Of a DNA stretch of 60,036 nucleotides, positions 17,348 to 25,869 are shown piece by piece (position 1 is the stretch's first letter; the number at the start of each line of letters is the position of its first letter). Made by a program: the position numbers and the translations under genes. The DNA comes from CAZPUS01 sp964589825. GTDB lineage: Bacteria; Fibrobacterota; Chitinivibrionia; Chitinivibrionales; WJKA01. The notes beneath the pieces are model-generated. The model was given only the letters and a program-made list of their open reading frames with translations. It searched no databases and had not been told where the DNA came from. The DNA lies in contig CAZPUS010000016.1 in the NCBI GenBank assembly GCA_964589825.1, forward strand, positions 1 through 60,036, read 5' to 3'.

Positions 17348-19018
17348 ATGCGTATAGCAAAAAAGTTTTTTCCTTTTCTTAACTGGCGTATTTCACGCGA
17401 GACTTTGAGTGCCGATACGGTCGCCGGTATAACGGTGGCCCTTGTGCTGATTCCGCAGTCTATGGCATATGCGAATCTGGCCGGGCTTGCGCCGCATATC
17501 GGATTGTATGCGGCATTTTTACCGGCAATCGTCGGGGCATTATGGGGATCCTCACGGCATTTACAGACCGGGCCTTCTGCAATGATGTCGCTTCTGACCG
17601 CTACGACGATTGCATCTCTGGGGGTGATGTCGGCAGAGAAGACAATTCAGATGGCGGGGATGCTCGCCCTTCTGACCGGAATTGTCTGGCTGGCCTTCTC
17701 GCTGCTGCGATTTACCTTTGTGGTCAATTTTTTTTCGCGCCCGGTGATAGAGGGGTTCGTGCATGCCGGTGCAGTGATTATTGCGATATCGCAGATCGGT
17801 AAGATGCTTGCCATAGAAATGCCCCGCAGCGGTCATTTTTTTCACAATGTATGGACACACCTCATACTGCAGCTGTCGCAGACACATGTGCCGACATGCA
17901 TAGTGGGAGGCGGCTCGTTCGTGCTTCTGCTCACGATAAAAAAATTTTTTCCACGGCTTCCCGCAGCGCTCATCGTGATGGTGCTTTCGACCGGGGCGGT
18001 CTATATTTTCACGCATCATAACGGAGAAGCGCCGGTGGAGATAGTGGGAGCAATACCAGCGGGACTACCTTCGTTCGTGGCCCCGCGCATCAGCATTGCC
18101 ACGCTCGTCGATCTCATGCCCGGTGCGCTGGTCATTGCGTTTGTCGGGTTTATGGAGACCTGTTCGGTTGCAAAGGCGATTGCCGCTCAGAACAGGCAAC
18201 GTATTTCCATTCGTCAGGAAACACTGGGCCAGGGGCTGGCATCGCTTTCTTCGGCATTGAGCGGCGGATACCCGGTAAGCGCGTCGTTTTCCCGTTCAGC
18301 CCTCGATTATGCGGCAGGATCGAAAACATCGGCAAGTGCAGTGGTGACGGGTGTCGTAGTTATGCTCTTTCTGCTTTTTTTTACCGACCTCATCTATTTT
18401 CTTCCCATTGCGGCCCTGGCGGCGATCATTATGTCCGCAGTGATCAATCTCATGCATTTCAGAAAGTTCGTTACCTATTTCAATACAAGTGTAACCGACG
18501 GCATTACGGCGGTGCTGACTTTCTGGGCCACACTGGTTTTTGCTCCGCATCTGGAACGGGGAATTCTGTTTGGTGTTATCGTATCACTCGTATTCTATCT
18601 CTATCGAACCATGCAGCCCAATATTTCGATTCTCGGTCGTCTTTCCAACGGTACGTACAGAGATGCAGACAGGCATTATGCGCACGTCGATCCTGCAATG
18701 CCGATCATTCGTCTGGACTGCAGGCTCTATTTTGCCAACAGTTCCTATTTCGAAGAATCGGTGCTCGCTCTTCTCGAGAAGTACCCTGATGCCCACCATA
18801 TAGTGATCGACTGCAAGGGAATAAATGAAATAGATGCCTCGGGTGTCGAAACGCTCCAGCAGCTTGTGGTCAGGTTGCGTGAAAGCGGCGTTCAATTATT
18901 ATTTTCAGGTGTTAAGTATCCGGTGCAGCATATTTTTGACAAGAGCGGTCTTACAAAAAGTATCGGCAGAGAGAATTTCGTTGAAAAATTAGATGACGCA
19001 TACCAAAAAATAGTCTGA
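17348..19018 (+). CDS. SulP-family anion permease with C-terminal STAS domain
   Basis: The 556-residue protein has the SulP fold: about 10-14 membrane segments with the signature LIPQSMAYANLAGLAPHIGLY and a second conserved stretch GGYPVSASFSRSALDYAAGS. A cytoplasmic STAS domain follows from about residue 440, with HIVIDCKGINEIDASGVETL. SulP proteins move sulfate, bicarbonate or other anions, usually with sodium or protons. Cargo cannot be decided here; the SLC13 protein upstream suggests related anions. The gap to the upstream gene is 150 bp and holds no recognisable element. Confidence 0.92.
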   Translation: MRIAKKFFPFLNWRISRETLSADTVAGITVALVLIPQSMAYANLAGLAPHIGLYAAFLPAIVGALWGSSRHLQTGPSAMMSLLTATTIASLGVMSAEKTIQMAGMLALLTGIVWLAFSLLRFTFVVNFFSRPVIEGFVHAGAVIIAISQIGKMLAIEMPRSGHFFHNVWTHLILQLSQTHVPTCIVGGGSFVLLLTIKKFFPRLPAALIVMVLSTGAVYIFTHHNGEAPVEIVGAIPAGLPSFVAPRISIATLVDLMPGALVIAFVGFMETCSVAKAIAAQNRQRISIRQETLGQGLASLSSALSGGYPVSASFSRSALDYAAGSKTSASAVVTGVVVMLFLLFFTDLIYFLPIAALAAIIMSAVINLMHFRKFVTYFNTSVTDGITAVLTFWATLVFAPHLERGILFGVIVSLVFYLYRTMQPNISILGRLSNGTYRDADRHYAHVDPAMPIIRLDCRLYFANSSYFEESVLALLEKYPDAHHIVIDCKGINEIDASGVETLQQLVVRLRESGVQLLFSGVKYPVQHIFDKSGLTKSIGRENFVEKLDDAYQKIV

Positions 19019-19085
19019 TTGGGTCTTTTCCGGATCAGGCAGTGTGACCATCCCGTTTTTAATATCCCACAAAGGAGGTTGTCGT

Positions 19086-19841
19086 ATGAAACACTCGTAT
19101 ACAGTTATGATTGTATTGGTTACCGCATTTATCGCGGGCAATATGGGATGCAGTTCACCCGAACTGCAGCGCGAGGTAGTAAAAAAGTTCGAAAATGGAG
19201 ACCCTCTTGAAGTGATTTATCACTACGGCAGCCGAAGCAAAGTGGTAAAACGCGAGTACTATTTCCCCAACGGAAATCTGCGTTCGGTGCAAAACAAAAA
19301 TGAGGAAGACGAAAAAGACGGGCTGATGGCCATTTTTTATAAAGACGGGGATACCGCAGTGAAAAAAATGTATGACAGCGGTGTGCTCGACGGGGAGAGT
19401 GTCGAGTGGTACGAAAACGGACAGATAAAGCAGAAGGCGATCTATGACAGCGGTGCGCCGGTAGATACACAGCGGCTGTTTTTCGAAGAAGGTACGGTTA
19501 TGAAAAAGGTGCCGTACGTAGACGGCAAAAAACACGGTGAGGCAGTACAGTGGTATGAAAACGGTAATCGCAAATCGGTTACGGAGTACAAAAATGGTGA
19601 CAGACACGGGGTCAGCAAAGAATGGTATGAGAACGGCACGCGTAAGTCGGAAAAAACGTATAAGGACAATGTGCTCAATGGTGAGTTCGTTACCTATCAC
19701 GAAAACGGACGGAAAAAAGAGCAGGGCACCTATAAAAACGGGAAACTCGACGGACGTCGTCGTCAGTGGAGTGCCGGCGGGCGACTTCAGGCCGATGTCA
19801 CCTATGAAGACGGTGAGCTCAAAGGCGGCCAGTCATACTGA
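19086..19841 (+). CDS. MORN-like (YwqK-type) repeat lipoprotein
   Basis: The 251-residue protein starts at the ATG at 19086 behind a strong AAAGGAGG. A short hydrophobic signal ends in a possible lipobox (GNMGC), although the residues before the cysteine are not ideal. The rest is about eight copies of a 20-24-residue unit such as WYENGNRKSVTEYKNGDRHG, the MORN-type repeat of the YwqK family. Some relatives are annotated as antitoxin-like immunity proteins in Gram-positive bacteria. No toxin gene is adjacent here, so I would not assume that role. An envelope-attached repeat protein is the safest call. Confidence 0.8.
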   Translation: MKHSYTVMIVLVTAFIAGNMGCSSPELQREVVKKFENGDPLEVIYHYGSRSKVVKREYYFPNGNLRSVQNKNEEDEKDGLMAIFYKDGDTAVKKMYDSGVLDGESVEWYENGQIKQKAIYDSGAPVDTQRLFFEEGTVMKKVPYVDGKKHGEAVQWYENGNRKSVTEYKNGDRHGVSKEWYENGTRKSEKTYKDNVLNGEFVTYHENGRKKEQGTYKNGKLDGRRRQWSAGGRLQADVTYEDGELKGGQSY

Positions 19842-19924
19842 TATCTGTTTTTGTGCATACTATGGCTGATCATTGCCGATAGTTACCCCGTGGGATTATG
19901 CGTCCGGGGGGGGTATGCCCGGCT

Positions 19925-20755
19925 TTAGGGAGTAGAGGAGAAATCGGTGCGTCGATAGGCACTCGGACTTTTTCCCAGACGTTTTTTAAACTGTTTTGAG
20001 AAGTGAAAGATATCGGAATACCCGAGAATCTCCGCAATATCACCGATTGAATAGCTCGAAAAACGCAACATGTGTCGTGCGTGATCGATACGGTACTGCT
20101 GCAGCAGCTCTCCCGGGGTTATATCAAGGAATTTTTTAAAGAGACGAATACAGTAATCAGGGCTGCAGTGAAGTTTTTTCCCCAGAATGGAAGGGCTCCA
20201 GCAGCTTCCGGGATTTCGCTGCATATCATCCGCAAGCCGTGAAACCAGGTGGAATAGTTTACGGTCATTGCCGCTGTATGCAGGTTGGGCGTCGAAACGT
20301 TGTACTTCCATGAGCACGGTTTTTGCCCAGTGTTCGGCGCGCCTCTTATTATTTTTAAGCCCTTTTTCGGACGTAGCCTTAAAAAGAGATATGACCCGAT
20401 TGCCCAATTGTTCCATAAATGAGACTGCTTCCATCCTTCGATGAACCGGGGGAAGGGGCGAGGGAAGAAATGCCTCTCCATTTTGTCCCACGAATTGAAA
20501 CAGCATCCACGAAATACTGAAAAGATCGCAAGGGTCCTGCCTTCCGGTATGTGACGATCTCAGTGAGGAGATGATGCAGGAGCCGCGATAGAGCTCATGC
20601 GTGGTGTGTGCAATCTTCAGGGTACCGTGGCCGTCCGTGACAAACCAATACACAAAAGAATCTTTCTCGCCACCCTTGAAATCCCAGACCCAGTCAGGAT
20701 CCTTGCGTAACGATCCGGCCTGCAATATGCGAATGTTGGTGGAAAGAGTAATCAT
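19925..20755 (-). CDS. AraC-family transcriptional regulator
   Basis: The 276-residue protein has an N-terminal ligand-binding part (about 1-160) and a C-terminal AraC DNA-binding domain with two helix-turn-helix units. These read CSPDYCIRLFKKFLDITPGE and YSIGDIAEILGYSDIFHFSK, then FKKRLGKSPSAYRR. The N-terminal part has a cupin-like look (GTLKIAHTTHELYRGSCI). It is divergent from the corrinoid methyltransferase operon, with 664 bp between the starts, and may control it in response to the methylated substrate; that is inference from position. There is no clear ribosome binding site. Confidence 0.88.
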   Translation of the reverse strand: MITLSTNIRILQAGSLRKDPDWVWDFKGGEKDSFVYWFVTDGHGTLKIAHTTHELYRGSCIISSLRSSHTGRQDPCDLFSISWMLFQFVGQNGEAFLPSPLPPVHRRMEAVSFMEQLGNRVISLFKATSEKGLKNNKRRAEHWAKTVLMEVQRFDAQPAYSGNDRKLFHLVSRLADDMQRNPGSCWSPSILGKKLHCSPDYCIRLFKKFLDITPGELLQQYRIDHARHMLRFSSYSIGDIAEILGYSDIFHFSKQFKKRLGKSPSAYRRTDFSSTP

Positions 20756-21419
20756 GAGAAGTCGCTATTTTACAAATAATCGTCGGTAAACGCCATTTCA
20801 TTGTATCGGTGATTATGGTATATTTATGTATATAAAATACCATTTTGTTCTGTATCGGATTCCATGTTTTGGGGGGGAGGCTAGACGCCTCGGCGGTGCC
20901 GGGGGAGGGGCAGTGAAAGGCCCGTATAGTTATGATATGTTCAAGTAACCGTAGCTGTGCCGAGTTCCGGACTTTTAACATCGTCGCACGCGCGTTATAC
21001 CGTTAGTTCGCTGGAGCTGTGTATCGGTATACAGGATCAGCGTGTACCGATCGTACACATGGCAGCGTTAATAGAACGTGAGCTGAGCCATTTTGTTTGC
21101 GTAATTTGCTGCCATCCGCACTGCGCCTGCGTTCCCGAAAATCAAAAGCCAGTCGACTACGGTTGACCCATGATTTTCGGGGACTCATTACCAGCACGAC
21201 TTACAGAAGCTTTCATCAAAACAATCGCTCAGATCGCTCAGTTTGGGTAGAAATATGCACGATATGTTATTTTTAATGTTCATGTTGTGCAGGGATGGTG
21301 GATAAAGAAAAATGAAAAAGTCCGTTTGGTCAACTATTTCATGCGTGGGATCATGCAGTTAATATAACCTGTATTATTTTAACCGTATTCATGTTACATA
21401 CCGCTAAGGAGGAGACAAC
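20756..21419. other. Long divergent control region between AraC gene and corrinoid operon
   Basis: The 664 bp hold an AT-rich stretch next to the regulator (20760-20850), a small perfect hairpin GAGGC-TAGAC-GCCTC at 20877-20891 inside a G-rich tract, and repeat copy C. The final 170 bp end in AAGGAGG before the corrinoid gene. I looked for the conserved parts of a cobalamin riboswitch and did not see them. I found no convincing sigma-70 or sigma-54 promoter. Confidence 0.5.
21076..21248 (-). repeat. MITE-like palindromic element, copy C (173 bp)
   Basis: Left end ACGTGAGCTGAGCC (21076-21089) and right end CGCTCAGTTTGGGT (21235-21248). Internal blocks match the family: TTTTGTTTGCGTAATTTG, CCATCCGCACTGC and TTTCATCAAAACAATCG. 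It is 10 bp longer than the others because ATCGCTCAG is repeated in tandem next to the right end. The flanks are AGA on both sides, consistent with a 3-bp target duplication. An internal hairpin joins CCCGAAAATCA to TGATTTTCGGG. Confidence 0.8.
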
Positions 21420-22088
21420 ATGGCGGATTATCTGGAAAAGATCGCAGAATGCGTAGAATCGGGGAAGATAAACAAGGAGTCGCCTTATCCGCCCGCAATG
21501 AAAGGGCAGGACGGGGCTGACGAGATGACCAGAGCGGCATTGGATGACGGGGTTTCCGCCGGTGATATTCTGTCGAAAGCACTGGTTGTCGGCATGGGAC
21601 GTATCGGTGAGAAGTTCAGAAACAACGAGGTTTTTGTTCCGCAGGTCCTCATGTCGGCAAAGGCGATGAATGCGGCAATGGAGCATCTGCGACCGCAGTT
21701 TCAATCGGGTGAGGTGAAGCGAAAAGGGAAGTTCGTGATCGGAACCGTTGCGGGCGATCTGCACGATATCGGAAAAAATATCGTCTCCATGATGATAGAA
21801 GGAAGTGGCTGGGAGGTTATCGATCTCGGTGTGGACGTAAAAACCGATGCGTTTGTCGAAGCGCTGCGCAATAACGAAGGCTGTGTACTCGGGATGTCGG
21901 CCCTTTTGACCACAACCATGCAGAGCATGGAGGAGTCGGTAAAGGCAATAAAGGAACAACTGCCCGAGCAAAAGATAGTTATTGGTGGTGCACCGGTCAC
22001 ACAGGAGTTCTGTGACAATATCGGTGCCGATTTTTATGCCGCCGATCCGCAGGGAGCGGTGGAATACCTTGCAAAAATTGCCACATAA
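21420..22088 (+). CDS. Corrinoid (B12-binding) methyl-carrier protein
   Basis: The 222-residue protein has the two parts of MtaC/MtbC-type carriers: an N-terminal helical cap (about 1-95) and a Rossmann-like cobalamin-binding domain. The cobalt-ligand motif is D113-L-H115-D-I-G118, with later SALLTTTMQSM and IVIGGAPVT. The protein carries a methyl group on cobalamin between two methyltransferases. AAGGAGG precedes the ATG. It is the first gene of a five-gene operon whose other products could supply and accept the methyl group. The methyl donor is not identified; no MtaB, MttB or MtgB-like substrate enzyme is present. Confidence 0.95.
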   Translation: MADYLEKIAECVESGKINKESPYPPAMKGQDGADEMTRAALDDGVSAGDILSKALVVGMGRIGEKFRNNEVFVPQVLMSAKAMNAAMEHLRPQFQSGEVKRKGKFVIGTVAGDLHDIGKNIVSMMIEGSGWEVIDLGVDVKTDAFVEALRNNEGCVLGMSALLTTTMQSMEESVKAIKEQLPEQKIVIGGAPVTQEFCDNIGADFYAADPQGAVEYLAKIAT

Positions 22089-22158
22089 AACGTATGCACA
22101 TTAACGTTGTGCGGTTTCTTATTGTAATGCGTAGCCCCTCAGCAAAGGAATAAATGGT

Positions 22159-23778
22159 ATGGAAGGAAAAGAGCTGCTCTTTGAAGCATTTGCAATGAAA
22201 GAGACGTCCAGACCTCCGTGGGTTCCCTTCGTGGGATGCCACGGGGGATACCTGATCGGTAAGAATGCCCGGGAATATCTTACCTCGACCGAGCACATCG
22301 TGTCCGGAGTAAGTACGGCAATAGAGAGATATCGGCCCGACGGTATCCCGATTGCATTCGATTTGCAGATAGAGGCGGAGACCCTCGGCTGTGAACTTCA
22401 GTGGCGGGATGACAACCCGCCCGCGGTGATATCGCATCCGTTAAGCGATGGGGTATCACTTGAAGACATGCAGGTTCCTCAAAATACGCAGGGGCGCATC
22501 CCGGTGGTGACGGAGGCTGCATCACGGCTCAGAGAGAAATATCCTGATATCGCTCTCTACGGTCTTGTGACGGGGCCTTTTACGCTTGCGCTCCATCTTC
22601 TGGGAACGGATATCTTTACCAAAATGATGATGGAGCCGGATGAGATTCATTCCATCATGGAATTTGCCAATCGTGTTACAAGACAAATGAGTGATTATTA
22701 TATCGAGGCGGGATGTGACGTGATCGCGGTTGTCGATCCCATGACGAGTCAGATCGATCCTTCATCGTTCGAGATGTTCGTGACGCCGCAGGCGACAGCC
22801 TTGTTTGACCATCTGAGAAGCAAAAAGGTGTACAGTTCCTTTTTCGTCTGTGGGCAGGCCCAGCAGAATATTGAGGTGATGTGCAAGTGCAAGCCGGACA
22901 ATATATCGATTGATGAAAATATCCCGCTCGATTACGTTAAAAAGATAGCACTCGATTATGGAATCAGCTTTGGCGGCAATCTGAAGCTGACCGTTGTGTT
23001 GCTTATGGGATCGCCGCAGGACTGTCAGCAGCATGCACTCGAATGTATGGATATTGGAGGGTCGAAAGGGTTTATTCTTGCTCCGGGATGCGACCTGCCC
23101 ATGTCAACTCCGCCCGAAAATATTGAGGCCATTACGAATATGGTACAGGATCCGTATCAGCAGGATGTGGTGCGCACTCTGGAGAAAAAACCTCGGGAGA
23201 CGCAGCTTCTTGACATGAAGGAGTACGGACAGAGCGAAAAGGTTATTGTCGATATAATCACCCTCGATTCGGAATCGTGCGCTCCGTGTCAGTATATGGT
23301 GGAGGCGGTAAAGCGTGTCGCGCCGCACTTCGAGGGGATCGTGGAGTGGCGTGAACATACCATAAAAGACCTCGAAGGGGTAACGTTCATGTCATCGCTT
23401 ATGGTAAAGAATATCCCTGCGATATGCGTTGACGGCAAAATTGCCTTTGTGTCCCAGATTCCTCCGCGCGATAAGCTGATTGGTGCGATTCAGCAACGCA
23501 TAAACGAAAAACTGCGCATGAAGATTCAGACAAAGCGCTCGGAATTGCTGATTCTTGGCAAGAGCGAAGAGGAATGTAAGCCGCTCAAAGAACGGACCGA
23601 ACAGGCGATGACCGAACTTGGCAAATATATACAGATCAGCGTGATTACCGATGAGGAAGAAGTGAGCGCCCACGGGATAGTCGAGACGCCCGCAATTATT
23701 GCGCTGCAGCGCACGATAAAATCACAGGGCGGAACTCCGCACCTGGAAGTAATTAAGGAATGGCTTAAAGCACTGTAA
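22159..23778 (+). CDS. UroD-family methyltransferase fused to two thioredoxin-like domains
   Basis: A 539-residue protein. Residues about 1-350 form a UroD/MtaA/CmuA-type barrel (VPFVGCHGGYLIG, VTGPFTLALHLLG, DENIPLDYV, GFILAPGCDLP). Residues about 360-440 form a thioredoxin-like domain with a redox motif C374-A-P-C377, and about 445-539 a second thioredoxin-like fold without CxxC. In MtaA the zinc ligands are His-x-Cys plus a later Cys. Here C231 and C311 remain but the histidine is replaced by F229, so zinc binding or chemistry may differ. UroD-family enzymes transfer methyl groups to or from corrinoid proteins. The added redox domains are unusual and suggest a thiol or redox-sensitive step. 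AAAGGA precedes the ATG. Confidence 0.85.
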   Translation: MEGKELLFEAFAMKETSRPPWVPFVGCHGGYLIGKNAREYLTSTEHIVSGVSTAIERYRPDGIPIAFDLQIEAETLGCELQWRDDNPPAVISHPLSDGVSLEDMQVPQNTQGRIPVVTEAASRLREKYPDIALYGLVTGPFTLALHLLGTDIFTKMMMEPDEIHSIMEFANRVTRQMSDYYIEAGCDVIAVVDPMTSQIDPSSFEMFVTPQATALFDHLRSKKVYSSFFVCGQAQQNIEVMCKCKPDNISIDENIPLDYVKKIALDYGISFGGNLKLTVVLLMGSPQDCQQHALECMDIGGSKGFILAPGCDLPMSTPPENIEAITNMVQDPYQQDVVRTLEKKPRETQLLDMKEYGQSEKVIVDIITLDSESCAPCQYMVEAVKRVAPHFEGIVEWREHTIKDLEGVTFMSSLMVKNIPAICVDGKIAFVSQIPPRDKLIGAIQQRINEKLRMKIQTKRSELLILGKSEEECKPLKERTEQAMTELGKYIQISVITDEEEVSAHGIVETPAIIALQRTIKSQGGTPHLEVIKEWLKAL

Positions 23779-23800
23779 ACGAGCGAGTAAGGAGATGTAT

Positions 23801-24697
23801 ATGGCGACGATTACCGAAACGGTGAGCAATGGAAAAAGGCTGGTGTCAGACGGCGCATGGGGAACATTCATTCTGCAGAAAGGCTTGACAAAACAGGAGT
23901 GTCCGGAGGAATGGAACCTTTCACACAGGGCTGACATCCTCGATGTGGCTAAAAAATATATCGAGGCGGGAGCGGATCTTATCCTTACCAACAGCTTTGG
24001 TGGCAATGAATTCAAGCTTCAGAATTACGGGCTGTCAGATAAAGTGAGTGAAATAAATCGTGAAGCCGCGGCCATATCGCGTGAAGCAGCGGGAGATAAT
24101 CATTTCGTTATGGGTTCAATGGGGCCCACCGGCAAAATGCTCATGATGGGTGAAGTTACGGAGGAGCAACTCTACGATGCGTTCAGCCGTCAGGCGGAAG
24201 CACTCTCAGCCGGGGGAGCCGATGCCATACTCGTTGAGACAATGAGCGACCTTGAAGAAGCATCGATTGCAGTTCGGGCCGCTCATGATAATACCGATAA
24301 AGAAGTGATCTGTACCATGACGTTTGAGCCGACCAAAGACGGAGCATTCAAATCGATGATGGGGGTAGCCCCTACGCAGGCTGTCGAACCACTCAAAGAG
24401 GCGGGAGCGGCGATTCTGGGTGCCAACTGCGGCAACGGAAGCGAAGGGATGATCGAGATAACCAAAGAATTTCGCGCAGTAGACAAACAGATGCCTCTGC
24501 TTATACATGCCAATGCAGGAATGCCTCGCTACGAGAACGGTCAGGCGGTATTTCCGGAATCGCCGCACGACATGGTGGCACATGTGCCGGCGCTGGTAGA
24601 AGCGGGGGCACAGATAATCGGCGGCTGTTGCGGAACGACCCCGGATCATATACGCAGCATAGCCGAAAAGGTCGCGACGATTAACCGGGGTGGATAG
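23801..24697 (+). CDS. Homocysteine S-methyltransferase-type (MetH N-terminal-like) protein
   Basis: The 298-residue barrel matches the homocysteine-binding domain of cobalamin-dependent methionine synthase: SDGAWGTFILQKGL, LTNSFGGNEFKL, GSMGPTGKML and LVETMSDL. The zinc-binding cysteines are C210 (GANCGNG) and C276-C277 (GGCCGTT). It would move a methyl group from the corrinoid protein to homocysteine or another thiol. Being a separate protein, it could act on the carrier encoded two genes upstream. I chose the ATG at 23801, six bases after AAGGAG, over the ATG at 23795, which has no room for ribosome binding. Confidence 0.9.
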   Translation: MATITETVSNGKRLVSDGAWGTFILQKGLTKQECPEEWNLSHRADILDVAKKYIEAGADLILTNSFGGNEFKLQNYGLSDKVSEINREAAAISREAAGDNHFVMGSMGPTGKMLMMGEVTEEQLYDAFSRQAEALSAGGADAILVETMSDLEEASIAVRAAHDNTDKEVICTMTFEPTKDGAFKSMMGVAPTQAVEPLKEAGAAILGANCGNGSEGMIEITKEFRAVDKQMPLLIHANAGMPRYENGQAVFPESPHDMVAHVPALVEAGAQIIGGCCGTTPDHIRSIAEKVATINRGG

Positions 24698-24733
24698 TGC
24701 ACATATCTGCTGCAAAAAATAAAGGATACTACT

Positions 24734-25828
24734 ATGGAATGGATTACGCGATGGAATGAGAAAAAGGAGCATTTTACCCGGTGGTGGCACCAGGAGGGGT
24801 TCGTTCTCGACGGGCATCTGTGGACCGATACACACACACAGACCCCGCATGAAGATCTCACGCAACCACCGGAACCCGAGACAATCGAACAGCGGTGGAC
24901 CGATATCGAATGGCGTGTGCGCAACAATCACTGGCGGATGTCCCGACAGTCGGGAGCGGCCGATATGCTCAGTATAGCGGATACGTTTCTTGGTCCTGGA
25001 TCACTTGCGCTTCTTCTCGGGTCAAAACCTACATTCTACGAAAATACGGTATGGTTTCATACGCTGTATGAAGAGGTGGATGATGTTACCCAGATACCCG
25101 AATTCGTCTTTGATCCTGAAAACGAATGGTGGCAGCTCACGCAGCAGCTGCTTACAAAACAGATGGAGTATGCACGGGGTAAATACCTCGTAGGATGCCC
25201 CGATCTTACAGAAAATCTCGACATCCTTGCCGCGTTGCGCGGTACGCAGAAGCTTTTTATCGATGATGTGCTTATGCGGCCCGAGTGGGTAACGGAGAAG
25301 ATTGAACAGCTTAACAAGGTATGGTTCGAAGCGTATCAGCGTATATACGATATAATAAAACTCGAAGACGGAAGCAGCGCTTTTCAGGCCTTTGACCTCT
25401 GGGGGCCTGGGAAAACAGCGAAAGTGCAGTGTGATCTCGGTGCGATGATATCCACAGATATGTTCAATGACCTGGTGCTTCCTGCATTGACTGACCAGTG
25501 TGATTGGTGTGATTACACGATCTATCATCTCGACGGCTCCCAGGCGATTCACCAGCTCGATGCGCTGCTGAACATTCCCGGTCTGAACGCAATAGAGTAT
25601 ACGCCCGATCCCAATGTCCCCGAAGGCGGGAATGCCCATTGGTATGAAATGTATTCACGCATCCTCAATGCAGGAAAGTCGGTACAGGTCGTCGATGTCC
25701 ATCCCGAACAGGTGATTCCTCTGCTCGATGCAATCGGCGGTAAAGGGGTTTATATTACTACCGTTCCCATGACTGAGCAGCAGCTCGAAACACTTGCGAA
25801 GAAGATCGAGCCATACAGGAACACATAA
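24734..25828 (+). CDS. UroD-superfamily protein, probable corrinoid methyltransferase
   Basis: The 364-residue protein shows the UroD-like barrel pattern: MLSIADTFLGPGSLALLLGS, a catalytic-side CPDLTENLDILAALRG, and the late YHLDGSQAIHQLDALLNIPG with EYTPDPNVPEGG. These stretches occur in a distinct UroD-related group often linked to corrinoid proteins. It is a second, different UroD member in the same operon and may be the enzyme that takes methyl from the unknown substrate. AAAGGA precedes the ATG. The substrate cannot be told from sequence. Confidence 0.75.
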   Translation: MEWITRWNEKKEHFTRWWHQEGFVLDGHLWTDTHTQTPHEDLTQPPEPETIEQRWTDIEWRVRNNHWRMSRQSGAADMLSIADTFLGPGSLALLLGSKPTFYENTVWFHTLYEEVDDVTQIPEFVFDPENEWWQLTQQLLTKQMEYARGKYLVGCPDLTENLDILAALRGTQKLFIDDVLMRPEWVTEKIEQLNKVWFEAYQRIYDIIKLEDGSSAFQAFDLWGPGKTAKVQCDLGAMISTDMFNDLVLPALTDQCDWCDYTIYHLDGSQAIHQLDALLNIPGLNAIEYTPDPNVPEGGNAHWYEMYSRILNAGKSVQVVDVHPEQVIPLLDAIGGKGVYITTVPMTEQQLETLAKKIEPYRNT

Positions 25829-25869
25829 GAGAGCGAAAAGTGCGGTACAGGCTGCAACCGGAGTAATAT

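Noticed and set aside
19086..19841. Toxin-antitoxin antitoxin (YwqK name)
   Set aside because: The family name suggests it, but there is no toxin neighbour and the protein has a signal and possible lipobox, so a MORN-like surface lipoprotein is the safer call.
20957..21166. A 69-codon open frame before the corrinoid operon
   Set aside because: Half of it lies inside repeat copy C, and it has no ribosome binding site.
20756..21419. Cobalamin riboswitch before the corrinoid operon
   Set aside because: Looked for because of the B12 genes, but no conserved B12-box-like sequence was seen on either strand.
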